64,000 nt of DNA from Candidatus Hadarchaeales archaeon (GTDB lineage Archaea > Hadarchaeota > Hadarchaeia > Hadarchaeales > WYZ-LMO6): positions 116,908 to 180,907 of the forward strand of contig JAVYML010000001.1 of assembly GCA_038736355.1 (NCBI GenBank). Direction: 5' to 3'. The notes below the pieces were generated by a model. That model was not told where the DNA came from and ran no database searches. It was given only the letters and a program-made list of their open reading frames with translations. Shown piece after piece: positions 47,487-56,400 of this stretch. The position numbers and the translations under genes were made by a program. How positions within the stretch are numbered: position 1 is the first letter of the stretch; every line of letters begins with the position of its first letter.

Positions 47487-49212
47487 GGGAAGTTCCTTCC
47501 TCCTTGATCTTCTCCAGTACCTTCTCGGGCTCGAAGTAGTATTGTCTGATGACCCTCGCCACCTCTTCTATTTTCCTTATGTCCCTCTCCACCATGTACT
47601 CCAACACGGCCTTCCTGTTCGCCAGCTCTTTCTCCAACCTAGTGGGACCCCAACCCCTTTCCTTGGCTATTTCAGCCAAGACGAGGGAATCCCCCAGCTT
47701 CCTGAACTTATCCGTCAGGTTATCCCTCTCGAAGAGCCTGTTGATGCTAAGAGCACCCGTCTCCGCATCCACCCCACCTATTTCGACTATGCTTTGGTTC
47801 CTCCTCACCCTCACCTCCTTGAAGTAGGTGAGGTTTTGGAGGCAGACGATGTCCAAGGCAGAAAGCATGTGATGGGGTACGTTCAGGGGCTCCCCCTCCA
47901 GCCTGAGCACCATCTCCTCCACTGATCCCGCATGCATGGTGGAATAGCATGTATGTCCTGTGGTCATGGCTTGGAAGAGGGTCAGGGCCTCAGGGCCCCT
48001 CACTTCTCCCACGATGAGGACTTCCGGTCTCTGCCTGAGGGCTTGCATGAGGAGATCGTACATGGTAATGGCCTTCTCTCCGGGGGCTGGACGGGTAACG
48101 TTGGCTACCCAATTCTCCTGGTAAAGGAAGAGCTCCCTTGTGTCCTCTATGGAAATGATCTTGGCATCGGGAGGGATGAAGAGGGTGAGGGCGTTGAGGG
48201 TGGAGGTCTTTCCGCTTGCCGTCCCTCCTATGATCATGATGTTCTTCTTGTTCTCGGTCGCCAGCCAGAGATAGGCCAACATCTCAGGGGAGAAGGTTCC
48301 AAGCTTGATGAGGTCTACCGGAGTGAAGGGTTCCTTCCTGTACTTGCGGATGGTGAAGGTGCTTCCCCTTGCCGTTACCTCTTTGCCCAGGGTGGCTTGA
48401 AGTCTGTATCCCTCCGGAAGGGAGGCATCTACCGTGGGCTTTCCCAAGGAAATCTGCTTCCCAGCCCTTTCCACCAGCCTACCCACGAAGAGGTCTAGCT
48501 CCAAGGAATCTGTGAAAACGAGGTTGGTCTTGAGGTTCTGATAGTTCTGGTGGTAGAGGAAGAGGGGTATCCCCAGCCCATCGCAGGAGATATCCTCTAT
48601 TCTGGGATCCTTCATCAGCACGTCGATTTTCCCATAGCCCACGTAATTCCTCTTCAGATAGTAGAGGAATTTCTGCAGGGTTTCCTCCTTTACCCATATC
48701 CCCCTCTCGTCGAGAATTTGCTCCACCGCCTCCTTCAACACCAGATCCCTGTCCTCGCCCTCGGTGTAGGGGAGTCTGTCGAGGAGGTCCCTGTGTAGCG
48801 TTTCGAGGAGGGACTTCTCCGTGGGGGTGAGGCTTGGCTCCACTACGTGATAAAGGCGCTCGTTCTTGGAGGGATTATAGAGAATGGCCACCCAAGCAAA
48901 GGGTCTGACCACCCAGTAGCGTTCTTCCTCCACGTATCCCGGTGGGGGAGCGAAGAGCGTGTACTTCTCAAATTCCTTTTTCTCCTCTATCCTCTTTTGG
49001 AGGAGCCTCATCCTAAGCTCCTCCAAGAAGTCGTCCTCATAAAGAGTTTCGAGGGAGTCCTTGGAAGATTTTTTAGCTGGTGGAGGGGGTGTCGAAGTCG
49101 TCAAGGATACTTGTCCTCCTTCCTCCTTTCTCTCGGTCTTCCCCGGGGAAAGCCTTTCCTTCAACTTGGCCAAAGTCCCCAACAGCCCGCTTCCGCTTTC
49201 TTCCGAAATCAT
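47470..49212 (-). CDS. Type II/IV secretion-type motor ATPase
   Basis: 580 residues. Walker A GGTASGKT is at 329-336, Asp box SIEDTRELF, Walker B LIVGEVRGPEA and His box TTGHTCYSTMHAGS are intact. An N-terminal extension of about 90 residues is Lys/Glu- and Pro-rich. It powers pilus assembly with the platform protein encoded next. Whether extension or retraction is driven cannot be told. Confidence 0.92.
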   Translation of the reverse strand: MISEESGSGLLGTLAKLKERLSPGKTERKEEGGQVSLTTSTPPPPAKKSSKDSLETLYEDDFLEELRMRLLQKRIEEKKEFEKYTLFAPPPGYVEEERYWVVRPFAWVAILYNPSKNERLYHVVEPSLTPTEKSLLETLHRDLLDRLPYTEGEDRDLVLKEAVEQILDERGIWVKEETLQKFLYYLKRNYVGYGKIDVLMKDPRIEDISCDGLGIPLFLYHQNYQNLKTNLVFTDSLELDLFVGRLVERAGKQISLGKPTVDASLPEGYRLQATLGKEVTARGSTFTIRKYRKEPFTPVDLIKLGTFSPEMLAYLWLATENKKNIMIIGGTASGKTSTLNALTLFIPPDAKIISIEDTRELFLYQENWVANVTRPAPGEKAITMYDLLMQALRQRPEVLIVGEVRGPEALTLFQAMTTGHTCYSTMHAGSVEEMVLRLEGEPLNVPHHMLSALDIVCLQNLTYFKEVRVRRNQSIVEIGGVDAETGALSINRLFERDNLTDKFRKLGDSLVLAEIAKERGWGPTRLEKELANRKAVLEYMVERDIRKIEEVARVIRQYYFEPEKVLEKIKEEGTSHAPSE

Positions 49213-49260
49213 TCTCCCATTACCTCCTCCTTCCTCCTTTTCTTTCTTTTCCCGGAAAGA

Positions 49261-50736
49261 TCATGCCCTCCCATAGAGCTCGGTCAGCTCGACCAGCCGC
49301 TCCACCGCCTCAACCGTGAGTAGCCAGGGTTCCACCCTCCATTCCCAGTTTCCCTCCGCCCTTCCTGGGGTATTCATCCTGGCTTCCTTTCCCAGTCCCA
49401 GCACATCTTGGAGGGGTAGGACGGCGAGTTCGGCAACGGAACCTAGCGCTAGCCTCATGAACTCCACATGAACTTCCTCCGCCCGCACCTCCCTCCCCAC
49501 GTACTTGAAGAATCTCCTCTTCACCTCCGGAGTGGCCTCCTCCTCGAACCACCCCCTCACCGTGTTGTTGTCGTGTGTACCCGTGTAAACCACACAATCT
49601 TTCCGGTGATTATGGGGAGCATGGATATTGGAGGGGAGGTCCTCACCGAAGGCGAACTGAAGCACCCTCATCCCCGGGAGACCTAGTTTTTCCCTGAGCT
49701 CCACCACCTCCTCCGTGATGGTTCCTAGGTCCTCGGCTATGAGGGAGAGGAAACCAAGCTTCCTTCTAGTTTCCTTGAAAAGTTCTTCCCCAGGTCCCTC
49801 CACCCACTCCCCCCTTTCGGCAGTTTTCTCACCAGCGGGGACCTCCCAATGGGCTACGAAGCCCCTGAAATGATCCACCCTCACCAGATCGAACATCCGC
49901 TGGGCGTGCTCCATTCTCCTCACCCACCATTCGTATCCCCCCTCCTCCATCCTCTTCCAGTTGTAAACTGGCTGTCCCCAAAGCTGACCCGTGGGGCTGA
50001 AGTAGTCAGGGGGTACCCCTGAGACAAAAAGAGGTTTTCCTTCTTTGTCCAGCTTAAAGAACTCCTTGTGAACCCAAACGTCCGTACTGTGATGGTCCAA
50101 GTAGAAGGGGAGATCACCCACCAACCTGATCCCCCTCCTATGGCAGTACTTCCTGAGTTCTTCCCATTGCCTGTAGAAGAGGTACTGGAGAAACTTCTCC
50201 TTCTCCACCTCCTCCTTCAGCTCCTCACCCGCCTTTTCAAGGGCTTCCCCTTCCCTGTTCCTTAGCCCCTCCGGCCAATCCGTCCATGGTTTACCCAGCC
50301 TCTTGGAAAGAGCCGTGAAGAGGGAATAGTCCTCCAGCCACCATGAGTTCCCGGCGCAGAACTCCTCGAAACCCTCCGCTCCCTTCTTTCTGAAGCTTCT
50401 GTAAGCCCTTTCGAAAAGCTTCTGTTTATAGGAAAGGACTGAGGGGTAATCCACCCGATGGTGGGGAAGGGGAGGGGGGAGGGCCTCCTCCCGCGTGAGC
50501 CATCCTTCCTTCACCATCTCCTCGGGACTCAGGAGGAGAACATTCCCAGCGAAGGCGGAGGAAGGGTGGTAGGGTGAGTTTCCGGAAGAGGGGGGAAGAA
50601 GGGGGAGGAACTGCCAGTACTTCTGTTCCGCCTCGCAGAGGAAGTCGGCGAACGCCCTCGCCCAAGGACCCAGATCACCTATCCCGTGGGGAGAAGGTAA
50701 GGAGGTGAAGTGTAGGAGGATACCGCTCGCCCTCAT
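49261..50736 (-). CDS. malQ: 4-alpha-glucanotransferase (amylomaltase, GH77)
   Basis: 491 residues from the ATG at 50736, which overlaps the upstream stop (ATGA). It transfers alpha-1,4-glucan chains in glycogen or maltodextrin metabolism. Start ASGILLHFTSLPSPHGIGDL is diagnostic. Catalytic residues: the nucleophile Asp in VRVDHFRGF, the acid Glu in LIAEDLGTI, and the transition-state Asp in YTGTHDNNTVRGW. Confidence 0.94.
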   Translation of the reverse strand: MRASGILLHFTSLPSPHGIGDLGPWARAFADFLCEAEQKYWQFLPLLPPSSGNSPYHPSSAFAGNVLLLSPEEMVKEGWLTREEALPPPLPHHRVDYPSVLSYKQKLFERAYRSFRKKGAEGFEEFCAGNSWWLEDYSLFTALSKRLGKPWTDWPEGLRNREGEALEKAGEELKEEVEKEKFLQYLFYRQWEELRKYCHRRGIRLVGDLPFYLDHHSTDVWVHKEFFKLDKEGKPLFVSGVPPDYFSPTGQLWGQPVYNWKRMEEGGYEWWVRRMEHAQRMFDLVRVDHFRGFVAHWEVPAGEKTAERGEWVEGPGEELFKETRRKLGFLSLIAEDLGTITEEVVELREKLGLPGMRVLQFAFGEDLPSNIHAPHNHRKDCVVYTGTHDNNTVRGWFEEEATPEVKRRFFKYVGREVRAEEVHVEFMRLALGSVAELAVLPLQDVLGLGKEARMNTPGRAEGNWEWRVEPWLLTVEAVERLVELTELYGRA

Positions 50737-51335
50737 CCTTCCTTCCTCCTGCACCTCCCTGAAACCGGACAGGGAGTGCACCTTTTTCTCTTACAGTACT
50801 CCAAACCCAGTCTGACCAGTTTGGGCTCCAGCTCCTTCATCTTCTTCTCACCCTTTATCCCAAGTCTCTCCGCCACCTCCCTGGCCAGGGGAGAAAGGGG
50901 GGGATCGGCCTTCTCCCATATTCCCCTGAGTTCCCTGAGGAAGATGCTGGCAGTGGTGGGACCTATCCCCCTAAACTCCATGAGCCTCTTCATGAGATCC
51001 TCGGGATCCTTAGCCGAAGCGCAAAGCTTCTCCAATCCTCCCCTTTCCTTCAACTCCTTGCAGATCTCCAGCAATCTGTCAGCGGTGGAAAAGTCGTAGC
51101 GCACGTAGCCACCCTCGTCTAGGGCTTTGACCAATTTAGCCCATCCTGCCTCGAGTATTCTTTCGGGGGTGGTATACCCCCTGCGCTCGAACTCCCTGAA
51201 GGTCCTGAGGGCTATCTCCGCGGAAATCCTCTTGCCGAAGAGGATGGAAGCAAGGAACCACTTAAACCTATCTTCGGGTTTCCCAAGGTCTAGACCCAAC
51301 TCCTCGGGATAACTTTTGAGGAGTCTTACATCCAT
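50733..51335 (-). CDS. HhH-GPD protein without canonical catalytic residues
   Basis: 200 residues. The helix-hairpin-helix is EFRGIGPTTASIFLREL. The C-terminus has four cysteines (CKRKRCTPCPVSGRC), close to the 4Fe-4S loop of endonuclease III-like enzymes but with one residue fewer in the first gap. The glycosylase Lys (GxGxKTA in Nth) is Thr here, and the Asp of the VDTHV motif is missing (PPLSPLAREV). It may be a DNA-binding relative rather than a standard base-excision glycosylase/lyase. It is translationally coupled to malQ, an odd pairing. Confidence 0.75.
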   Translation of the reverse strand: MDVRLLKSYPEELGLDLGKPEDRFKWFLASILFGKRISAEIALRTFREFERRGYTTPERILEAGWAKLVKALDEGGYVRYDFSTADRLLEICKELKERGGLEKLCASAKDPEDLMKRLMEFRGIGPTTASIFLRELRGIWEKADPPLSPLAREVAERLGIKGEKKMKELEPKLVRLGLEYCKRKRCTPCPVSGRCRRKEG

Positions 51336-51410
51336 ACTTTTCTAAATAAATTGAAGTAAGGTGGGAAAAAGGGGTGGGGTAATCCCCACCCAAAAGGGAA
51401 AAAATCTGCT

Positions 51411-51908
51411 TCACTCGAAGTAGATGGACAGACCGGTATAGCCCAGCGAGCCAATAGACACATAGTAGATATCTGTTTCTAGGTCATCCATGGTACCGCC
51501 AGTGATGTTCTGTTGTAGTCCTCTGGGAGAAGGCTCCACCCACATCGTGACACCACTGAGGGTTCCGGTTTGGCTCAAGAGGTTCTTCGCTTTCATCAGC
51601 ACGTTGATCAGGGTGGCATTGTCAAACTTTATTACCACATTGTCGAAGCCAGGTCCTAGACCCAGACGTCTCTTTACGATCTGACCCTGTGGACATTTCA
51701 ACCTACCCACTCTCTGGGTCACGACGTTAATAGAACTCCCGGTATTCTGGTAGGTATCCCCATACATCTCTACGTTCTCCAGTTCGGCCTTAGGGACTTT
51801 GATGTAAATGGTTCCACCCGTGAAACCCCAGACGACATCGGATGCCGCCATGGCTCCCAGCAGGGCCAACATTGCTACCAGTCCGCCCACTGCTATCTTC
51901 CAGTTCAT
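51411..51908 (-). CDS. Exported beta-rich protein
   Basis: 165 residues. A signal or anchor helix (IAVGGLVAMLALLGAMAAS) leads to a beta-rich domain with repeated strand patterns (AELENVEMYGDTYQNTG, FDNVVIKFDNATLINVLM). The pattern of short strands describing stacked amphipathic segments recurs in the genes at 52900 and 53370. The ATG overlaps the upstream stop by four bases. Resembles DUF6230-type exported proteins only loosely; function unknown. Confidence 0.6.
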   Translation of the reverse strand: MNWKIAVGGLVAMLALLGAMAASDVVWGFTGGTIYIKVPKAELENVEMYGDTYQNTGSSINVVTQRVGRLKCPQGQIVKRRLGLGPGFDNVVIKFDNATLINVLMKAKNLLSQTGTLSGVTMWVEPSPRGLQQNITGGTMDDLETDIYYVSIGSLGYTGLSIYFE

Positions 51909-52900
51909 GCTTTACCCCCTTCTTTCTCCCTTCCCCTCCATCCAGCCAGCTCGACCCCTCGGTTTGGGGTTTCTTCTCTGGTGTCTGAGGAAGGGGCAAG
52001 CGAGCGCAAGAGGTTTTCCACCGCCTTTTCTAGCCCACTTCCACCCGTCCCAACTTCACCTTTGACCTCTAAGGGTTGGCTCGTCTCTTCGGGTACAACC
52101 TCAAGCGTGGGCTCGAACACACGGCTTTCCAATTTCTCTGAGGGTGACCAAGAGTAGGAGCAAGCCCCAGCCAAGACCGCAAGTACACTCCCCAATGCCA
52201 TTCCTCCGAAACATGTGAACCAAGAAAGGAAGCCCACGAAGGGAAAGATCAATCCCACGGCCTTGGTCGCCCCCTCCCTCGGATAAGCGAGGAGGAAGAG
52301 GGAGAGGAGGATCAAACTTCCGGCGGTGGCAAGGGTCTTCATCTCGTGGAACCAGAGGTCTGGATAGGGCAAGAGGGGATAAACACAACAAAAGGCCGCG
52401 AGGATACCCAAGTAAACGCCCCAGAAGGGCTTGTTCGCCCTAAGCCTCCTCCACCTCTCCCTGAAGAGGAAGTAACCCGCCGTGGGGGGGAGCACTATCG
52501 CCAAGGAAACAAAGGGGACTATCTCAATGGTAGAAACAAGGGCGAAAAGGAAGGAAGGCGGAGGGAAAGGAACCAGCTTGAGAACCAGGAGGAGGAGATA
52601 GAGGAGGAGCCCGAAGACTATCCCTATTCCCAAGAGAGAACCCAAAACTACGTTCGGAACTCTCTCGAGCGGAATGAGGCCTGCCTCTATTCCATCCACC
52701 ACCACCGTTCCAAGCAAAAGTACGGTAAAGAGAAAGACGGTGGAAACTACGGCTAGCGTGAAGGTAGCAAGATTATACACCAGTATGTAGAGAACCCATG
52801 AGAAAATGCTTAGGAGCAGGAAAAGGGGAAGAACCAATCTCCTTTTATCCCAGAGATTGAAGAATCCCAAACCGATATTTTCCATCCTAGAACCAACCAT
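51905..52900 (-). CDS. Polytopic membrane protein with DUF6114-like core
   Basis: 331 residues from the ATG at 52900, which overlaps the preceding stop. About eight to ten membrane helices and an acidic, Ser-rich C-terminal tail of about 80 residues. Residues from RANKPFWGVYLGILAAFCCV to FGGMALGSVLAVLAGACSYSW match the layout of actinobacterial DUF6114 proteins (KPFWG entry, middle helices, GG-x-x-LG-x-x-LG-x-W ending). In those bacteria DUF6114 sits beside exported DUF6230 proteins, as the exported proteins do here. Assignment from memory of the family pattern, tentative. Confidence 0.6.
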   Translation of the reverse strand: MVGSRMENIGLGFFNLWDKRRLVLPLFLLLSIFSWVLYILVYNLATFTLAVVSTVFLFTVLLLGTVVVDGIEAGLIPLERVPNVVLGSLLGIGIVFGLLLYLLLLVLKLVPFPPPSFLFALVSTIEIVPFVSLAIVLPPTAGYFLFRERWRRLRANKPFWGVYLGILAAFCCVYPLLPYPDLWFHEMKTLATAGSLILLSLFLLAYPREGATKAVGLIFPFVGFLSWFTCFGGMALGSVLAVLAGACSYSWSPSEKLESRVFEPTLEVVPEETSQPLEVKGEVGTGGSGLEKAVENLLRSLAPSSDTREETPNRGVELAGWRGREKEGGKA

Positions 52901-53373
52901 CACCTAATCACCACCCTGAGGTTCTCAAAATCCAAGGATTTCATCGAAGACCAGTACACATCCATCTCCACATCATCCAAGGTAACAGGCACTCCAAGGA
53001 TCATGGGAATGGATTCCAAAAGATGGGTCAATGCCGTCCATAGCACGGAGGTAATGGTTACCCACATTTCCATGTTATCGGTGTAACCATGGGGGAGATA
53101 CATCACGCGATTTCCATAAATCACCCTGACGTTTTCCATCGTGACGTTCTCTGCCTTTATATATCCTGCTATGAGCCCAAGAAGGCCGAAAAGTCCGCCC
53201 TCTATGTTCGTACATGTCATGGTTATCCTGTCAGCCTTGATGGTGAAGGTGCGCCCTGGATCCCCGGCTGCCGGGGCCAAACACAAGGAAAACACTGAAA
53301 CGAAGAGAACCGCACTGAGAAGGAAGACGGATCCCCGGATCATCCCTTTCCCCGCCATTTTAGACCCCCTCAT
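52900..53373 (-). CDS. Exported beta-rich protein, DUF6230-like
   Basis: 157 residues. Signal peptide (GSVFLLSAVLFVSVFSLCLA, AAGDP). The mature part runs TFTIKADRITMTCTNIEGGL, then IKAENVTMENVRVIYGNRVM and a final LDDVEMDVYWSSMKSLDFEN, a run of short strands each ending in a polar turn. This resembles the exported DUF6230 family and the C-terminal half of the next gene upstream. It overlaps both neighbours by one to four bases. Confidence 0.6.
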   Translation of the reverse strand: MRGSKMAGKGMIRGSVFLLSAVLFVSVFSLCLAPAAGDPGRTFTIKADRITMTCTNIEGGLFGLLGLIAGYIKAENVTMENVRVIYGNRVMYLPHGYTDNMEMWVTITSVLWTALTHLLESIPMILGVPVTLDDVEMDVYWSSMKSLDFENLRVVIR

Positions 53374-54254
53374 GTGCTCCTCATCTCCACCCCGTTCATC
53401 CTGCCACCAGTGGCCTTCATCGACACTATGTGCATGGTGACGTTACGGAAGGTCGTGGGGTCCCTCAGGAGCCTTATCGTGAAAGGAGGTGAGTCCTTCC
53501 CCTTCCAGCCCGACTGAACGCGCATGCCAAAGGCACTGCCGGTCCCCTTCATGTAGGTAACATAAGCCTCGAAGTTATCCATCTCCAGGGAAGAAGTTCC
53601 CAATCCCATCCCTCCCACCAGCAGATCCTGTCCGGAGATTCTCGCCTTTCTCGCGGTGATGCGGGTGCACTGTACTCCTTGGTACTCCACCGGTCCCTCG
53701 ATTTGATAATCCCAAAGGGTAACTTCGCTTACCTTTACCCCCGCCTCACCGGCGGCCGTGGGAGGTTCGGGTGGCGGCGGCATAGTTATCATCACGACCG
53801 CCGGTGAGACGAGGAACCAAATCCCAAGAACGATGATGATGAAGACTATGACGACGAAGAGGGCGAGAAGGGCATAGCGCAGGCCGAGCAGGAAGGCGGA
53901 GGGTAGGGAAAAGACGATCATGAGAAAAACGAGGAAGCCCACGAGGGGCCAGAGAGACCACGAAGGGAGATTGGAAAAGAAGATTAGATAAAGGATCAAG
54001 GCAAGCATCACTATGTCGAAGATAAGCCTGTGCCTGTTCACCCTCATCCAGAGGGAGACGTTAAAGCCGAAGAACTTCGCCCAAGCCTTCTCATAAGCCT
54101 CCCTCAGCTTCCTGAGTCTCTTCTCCTCCTCGGGCGTGGGTGGGGTTGGCGGTAGCTCGGGAGGAGGGGGAACCGCCCTCTCCAACCTCCACAAAAGTTC
54201 CTCTTCCCACGTTTTTCCGCTCGGAGCTTTCCCCCAGTTTCCCGGATCAACCAA
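53370..54254 (-). CDS. Membrane protein with DUF6230-like extracellular domain
   Basis: 294 residues from TTG. A cytoplasmic proline-rich N-terminus (PPPPELPPTPPTPEEEKRLR) is followed by three or four membrane helices (from FDIVMLALILYLIFFS to VVIVFIIIVLGIWFLVS) and an extracellular beta-rich domain (VSEVTLWDYQIEGPVEYQGV, ITARKARISGQDLLVGGMG, FRNVTMHIVSMKATGGRMNG). The same strand pattern is seen in the 52900 and 51411 proteins. First gene of a four-gene operon in which every junction overlaps. Confidence 0.65.
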   Translation of the reverse strand: MVDPGNWGKAPSGKTWEEELLWRLERAVPPPPELPPTPPTPEEEKRLRKLREAYEKAWAKFFGFNVSLWMRVNRHRLIFDIVMLALILYLIFFSNLPSWSLWPLVGFLVFLMIVFSLPSAFLLGLRYALLALFVVIVFIIIVLGIWFLVSPAVVMITMPPPPEPPTAAGEAGVKVSEVTLWDYQIEGPVEYQGVQCTRITARKARISGQDLLVGGMGLGTSSLEMDNFEAYVTYMKGTGSAFGMRVQSGWKGKDSPPFTIRLLRDPTTFRNVTMHIVSMKATGGRMNGVEMRST

Positions 54255-54279
54255 TTTTCACCCACCCCTCCAAGCTTCA

Positions 54280-54302
54280 CGGGACTCGGCCATCGAGTCC
54301 CG
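54280..54302 (-). promoter_or_regulatory. Hairpin at predicted 5' end of mRNA
   Basis: CGGGACTCG (54280-54288) and CGAGTCCCG (54294-54302) form a perfect 9-base stem with a 5-base loop. The promoter element at 54324-54352 predicts transcription starting near 54300, so the mRNA of the 53370 operon would begin with this stem-loop. Such ends may protect mRNA or bind a regulator. Confidence 0.6.
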
Positions 54303-54320
54303 GAAAAGGTTTCATGAGTA

Positions 54321-54352
54321 TCCATAAAAGCGACTACTGAAGTTTGTTCTGG
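54321..54352 (-). promoter_or_regulatory. Promoter element shared with camelysin operon (copy 1)
   Basis: Positions 54324-54352 match 60511-60539 at 24 of 29 bases without gaps, in the same orientation and at the same place relative to the operon. The minus strand reads CCAGAAC, then TTCAGTAG, then CGC followed by the TATA-like CTTTTATGG. The upstream half probably binds a shared activator. Confidence 0.7.
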
Positions 54353-54406
54353 AAAATTGGTCGGGTTCAAGAGCCACCGCGACGAGGTTTAATCTCTTCC
54401 CGTCAC

Positions 54407-55222
54407 CTAGGACCCGTAAATAGCCTGAGCCCCAGCTACGTCTCCGGGCTCCAAGGAAACCTTGTGGGTCTCTCCGAAGTTCGCATAGCCGTACATGGTC
54501 ATGGCCCAGTAAGGCTCATCATAAAGATCGTCGAGGCCTGTGAAGTGTCCCACCTCGTGGGTGGCTATGTCTTGGAGGTCGAAGGCTCCGCTCAACTGAT
54601 AGACCGTTCCCTCGCCGTCGGGATCTATCCCCCATCTGTAGTAGGAGTTGAACACTATGTCCGCATCTACGAGCTCTCCCGTATCCGTGAGGTACCAAAG
54701 GTAGGTGACCGCCACCACTCCCCTCTGCAACCTCCCCCAGGTCACCACGTTCCTGTAATCCGGACGCTTTGTACTGACATTTGCCAATCTGCTCACGGTT
54801 ACTACATTGTTGTACAGCTCCAATCCCACTGCCTCATCCCAGTTCTCGAAAGCCCTCCGGATGGCCCCCACCACCTCGCTTTCCTTCAACCCATAGAACC
54901 TAACTGCCACCGTGGGGTTTACCGTGTAGGGGACTCCACCGGGATATTTGGAGCAATCCCACCTAACACCCAAGAGAGCATAGGCATCCACGGCCCCATC
55001 GTTATCCGGATCCCCAATTTCCACCACCTCCGAGGGCTCAGAGAGTCCTTCCCCCACATACCGGATAAGGACCATCCTGCTCAGCTTCCCGAAGTGGTCC
55101 ACGACCTTGTGCTTCCCCATCCACTTCGCCGGGAAGATGTCTTCCTCCGGAGAAGCGGTCAAGGCAGGAAGGGGAAGGACCAACAAGAGGAAAAGGACTA
55201 GGACACCCGCTAAAACCTTCAT
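54407..55222 (-). CDS. Secreted matrixin-like metalloprotease
   Basis: 271 residues. Signal peptide (LAGVLVLFLLLVLPLPALTA). The zinc site is HEVGHFTGLDDLYD, an HExxHxxGxxD motif in which Asp replaces the third His, as in some M10/M7-type enzymes. WAMTMYGYANFGE supplies the Met-turn and LEPGDVAGAQAIYG ends the domain, both matrixin features. FENWDEAVGLELY and IVFNSYYRWGID match the N-terminal part of the family. A leaderless promoter (TATA at 55245-55254) drives it alone. Probable role in processing surface proteins or peptide scavenging. Confidence 0.87.
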   Translation of the reverse strand: MKVLAGVLVLFLLLVLPLPALTASPEEDIFPAKWMGKHKVVDHFGKLSRMVLIRYVGEGLSEPSEVVEIGDPDNDGAVDAYALLGVRWDCSKYPGGVPYTVNPTVAVRFYGLKESEVVGAIRRAFENWDEAVGLELYNNVVTVSRLANVSTKRPDYRNVVTWGRLQRGVVAVTYLWYLTDTGELVDADIVFNSYYRWGIDPDGEGTVYQLSGAFDLQDIATHEVGHFTGLDDLYDEPYWAMTMYGYANFGETHKVSLEPGDVAGAQAIYGS

Positions 55223-55244
55223 CGAGTTTTAAGTCGATAACGGG

Positions 55245-55254
55245 TCATATAAGG
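55245..55254 (-). promoter_or_regulatory. TATA box for metalloprotease gene
   Basis: CCTTATATGA on the minus strand, centred about 27 bases before the ATG at 55222. Confidence 0.6.
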
Positions 55255-55306
55255 TTTGTGATAAGTCTGCTTTTTCTTCAAGAGCCAGCGCGTGTTGAAA
55301 GGGGCA

Positions 55307-56374
55307 TTACTTCTTTATTACCATACCCCCCAACGCTTTCACCCGATGCTCATACCTCACGGATCCATCCATGACCAGGAAGAGATGTTCCTCACCGTCT
55401 GGGGAGGGAAGCCTCACGTGAAGGATGGGCTTCACCAGCCCCTCTGCGATCTTGGCCAAATCTTCCATCCTTCCCACCCTCACCGTGGTTCCACCCTCAG
55501 GAACCTTCGGCTCCTCCGAGAGCTCCACCACCAGCTCCCTGAGGGGTTCCACCAGCTCTTCTACCTTTTTGGGTTTCTCGATCGAGAAATAGGCCCAGCC
55601 CGTGAGAAGGGTGCCCACCAAAGCGAAACCCAGCAAGAGGTAGGAGATCCTCCGTAGGGTCCCTATTTCTCCCCTCCAGAGGATCTCAGAGTGGGTGAGT
55701 ACTCCCTCCTTTTTCTCCTCCAGCCCTTCTGCCGTGAGGTACTCTCCCTTGCTAGGATCCCTCACGAAGTGAAGGGTGAGCTGGGGGGAGAAAGTTTCAT
55801 CCACCCTGCCCCTTCCCGTCTGGGCCACCGTACGAACCGAAGTCTTCACGCGCACATCGTAGTTGCGGGCTGAGACTCCCGTCTCCGAGCTTATCACCTT
55901 CACCCTCTCCTCCACCCAAGAAGGATCGAGAACCAAACCGAAGGAAAAGGCCAGGGTTTTCCCCGAGGCCTGGACCGAGTTCTCCAACCAGGGGTAACTT
56001 TTGCTCCAAGCCGGGGTGGAGAGTACCACTTCCACCCGATAGGAGGAAGAAAGATTGCCCTCCTCCGTGGAGAGGAAGAGATAGTTGAAGGTGAGAGTGA
56101 GGTACTCCAACAAGGGTAGGTAAATCGTCCCCTCCCCGGTCGAGAGTTCCAGCCTGTTATCGTAAAGCTCGTTGGGCTTCAGATGGGCCACGTAACCATA
56201 GTTCCCGCGGTGCTGGTAAGAGAGGAGGACCTGAGTCCGGTTCTCCCTTTCTGGTCGGGAGTGGGAGTAACCCAGGAGCAGGACGGAACCAAGCAGCAGG
56301 AACAGGAAGACCAGGAAAGGGAAGGGGGTTTTCCCCAATCTCTTTAGGAAACGAAGCTTCACCACCTTTTTCAT
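55307..56374 (-). CDS. DUF5305-like membrane protein
   Basis: 355 residues from ATG at 56374. One N-terminal helix (PFLVFLFLLLGSVLLLGYS), a large extracellular beta-rich part (YVAHLKPNELYDN, STPAWSKSYPWLENSVQ, TSVRTVAQTGRGRVDETFSP), a second helix (ISYLLLGFALVGTLLTGW) and a cytoplasmic domain of about 100 residues. This layout matches DUF5305, commonly encoded beside SipW-type signal peptidases in archaea. It follows the signal peptidase fusion by 26 bases, so it probably works with it. Confidence 0.8.
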   Translation of the reverse strand: MKKVVKLRFLKRLGKTPFPFLVFLFLLLGSVLLLGYSHSRPERENRTQVLLSYQHRGNYGYVAHLKPNELYDNRLELSTGEGTIYLPLLEYLTLTFNYLFLSTEEGNLSSSYRVEVVLSTPAWSKSYPWLENSVQASGKTLAFSFGLVLDPSWVEERVKVISSETGVSARNYDVRVKTSVRTVAQTGRGRVDETFSPQLTLHFVRDPSKGEYLTAEGLEEKKEGVLTHSEILWRGEIGTLRRISYLLLGFALVGTLLTGWAYFSIEKPKKVEELVEPLRELVVELSEEPKVPEGGTTVRVGRMEDLAKIAEGLVKPILHVRLPSPDGEEHLFLVMDGSVRYEHRVKALGGMVIKK

Positions 56375-56400
56375 CCTCTCCCTCCTTAAATAAACTGTCC

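Noticed and set aside
54361..54385. tRNA-like T-arm (GGTTCAAGAGCC)
   Set aside because: No acceptor, D or anticodon stem can be formed around it.
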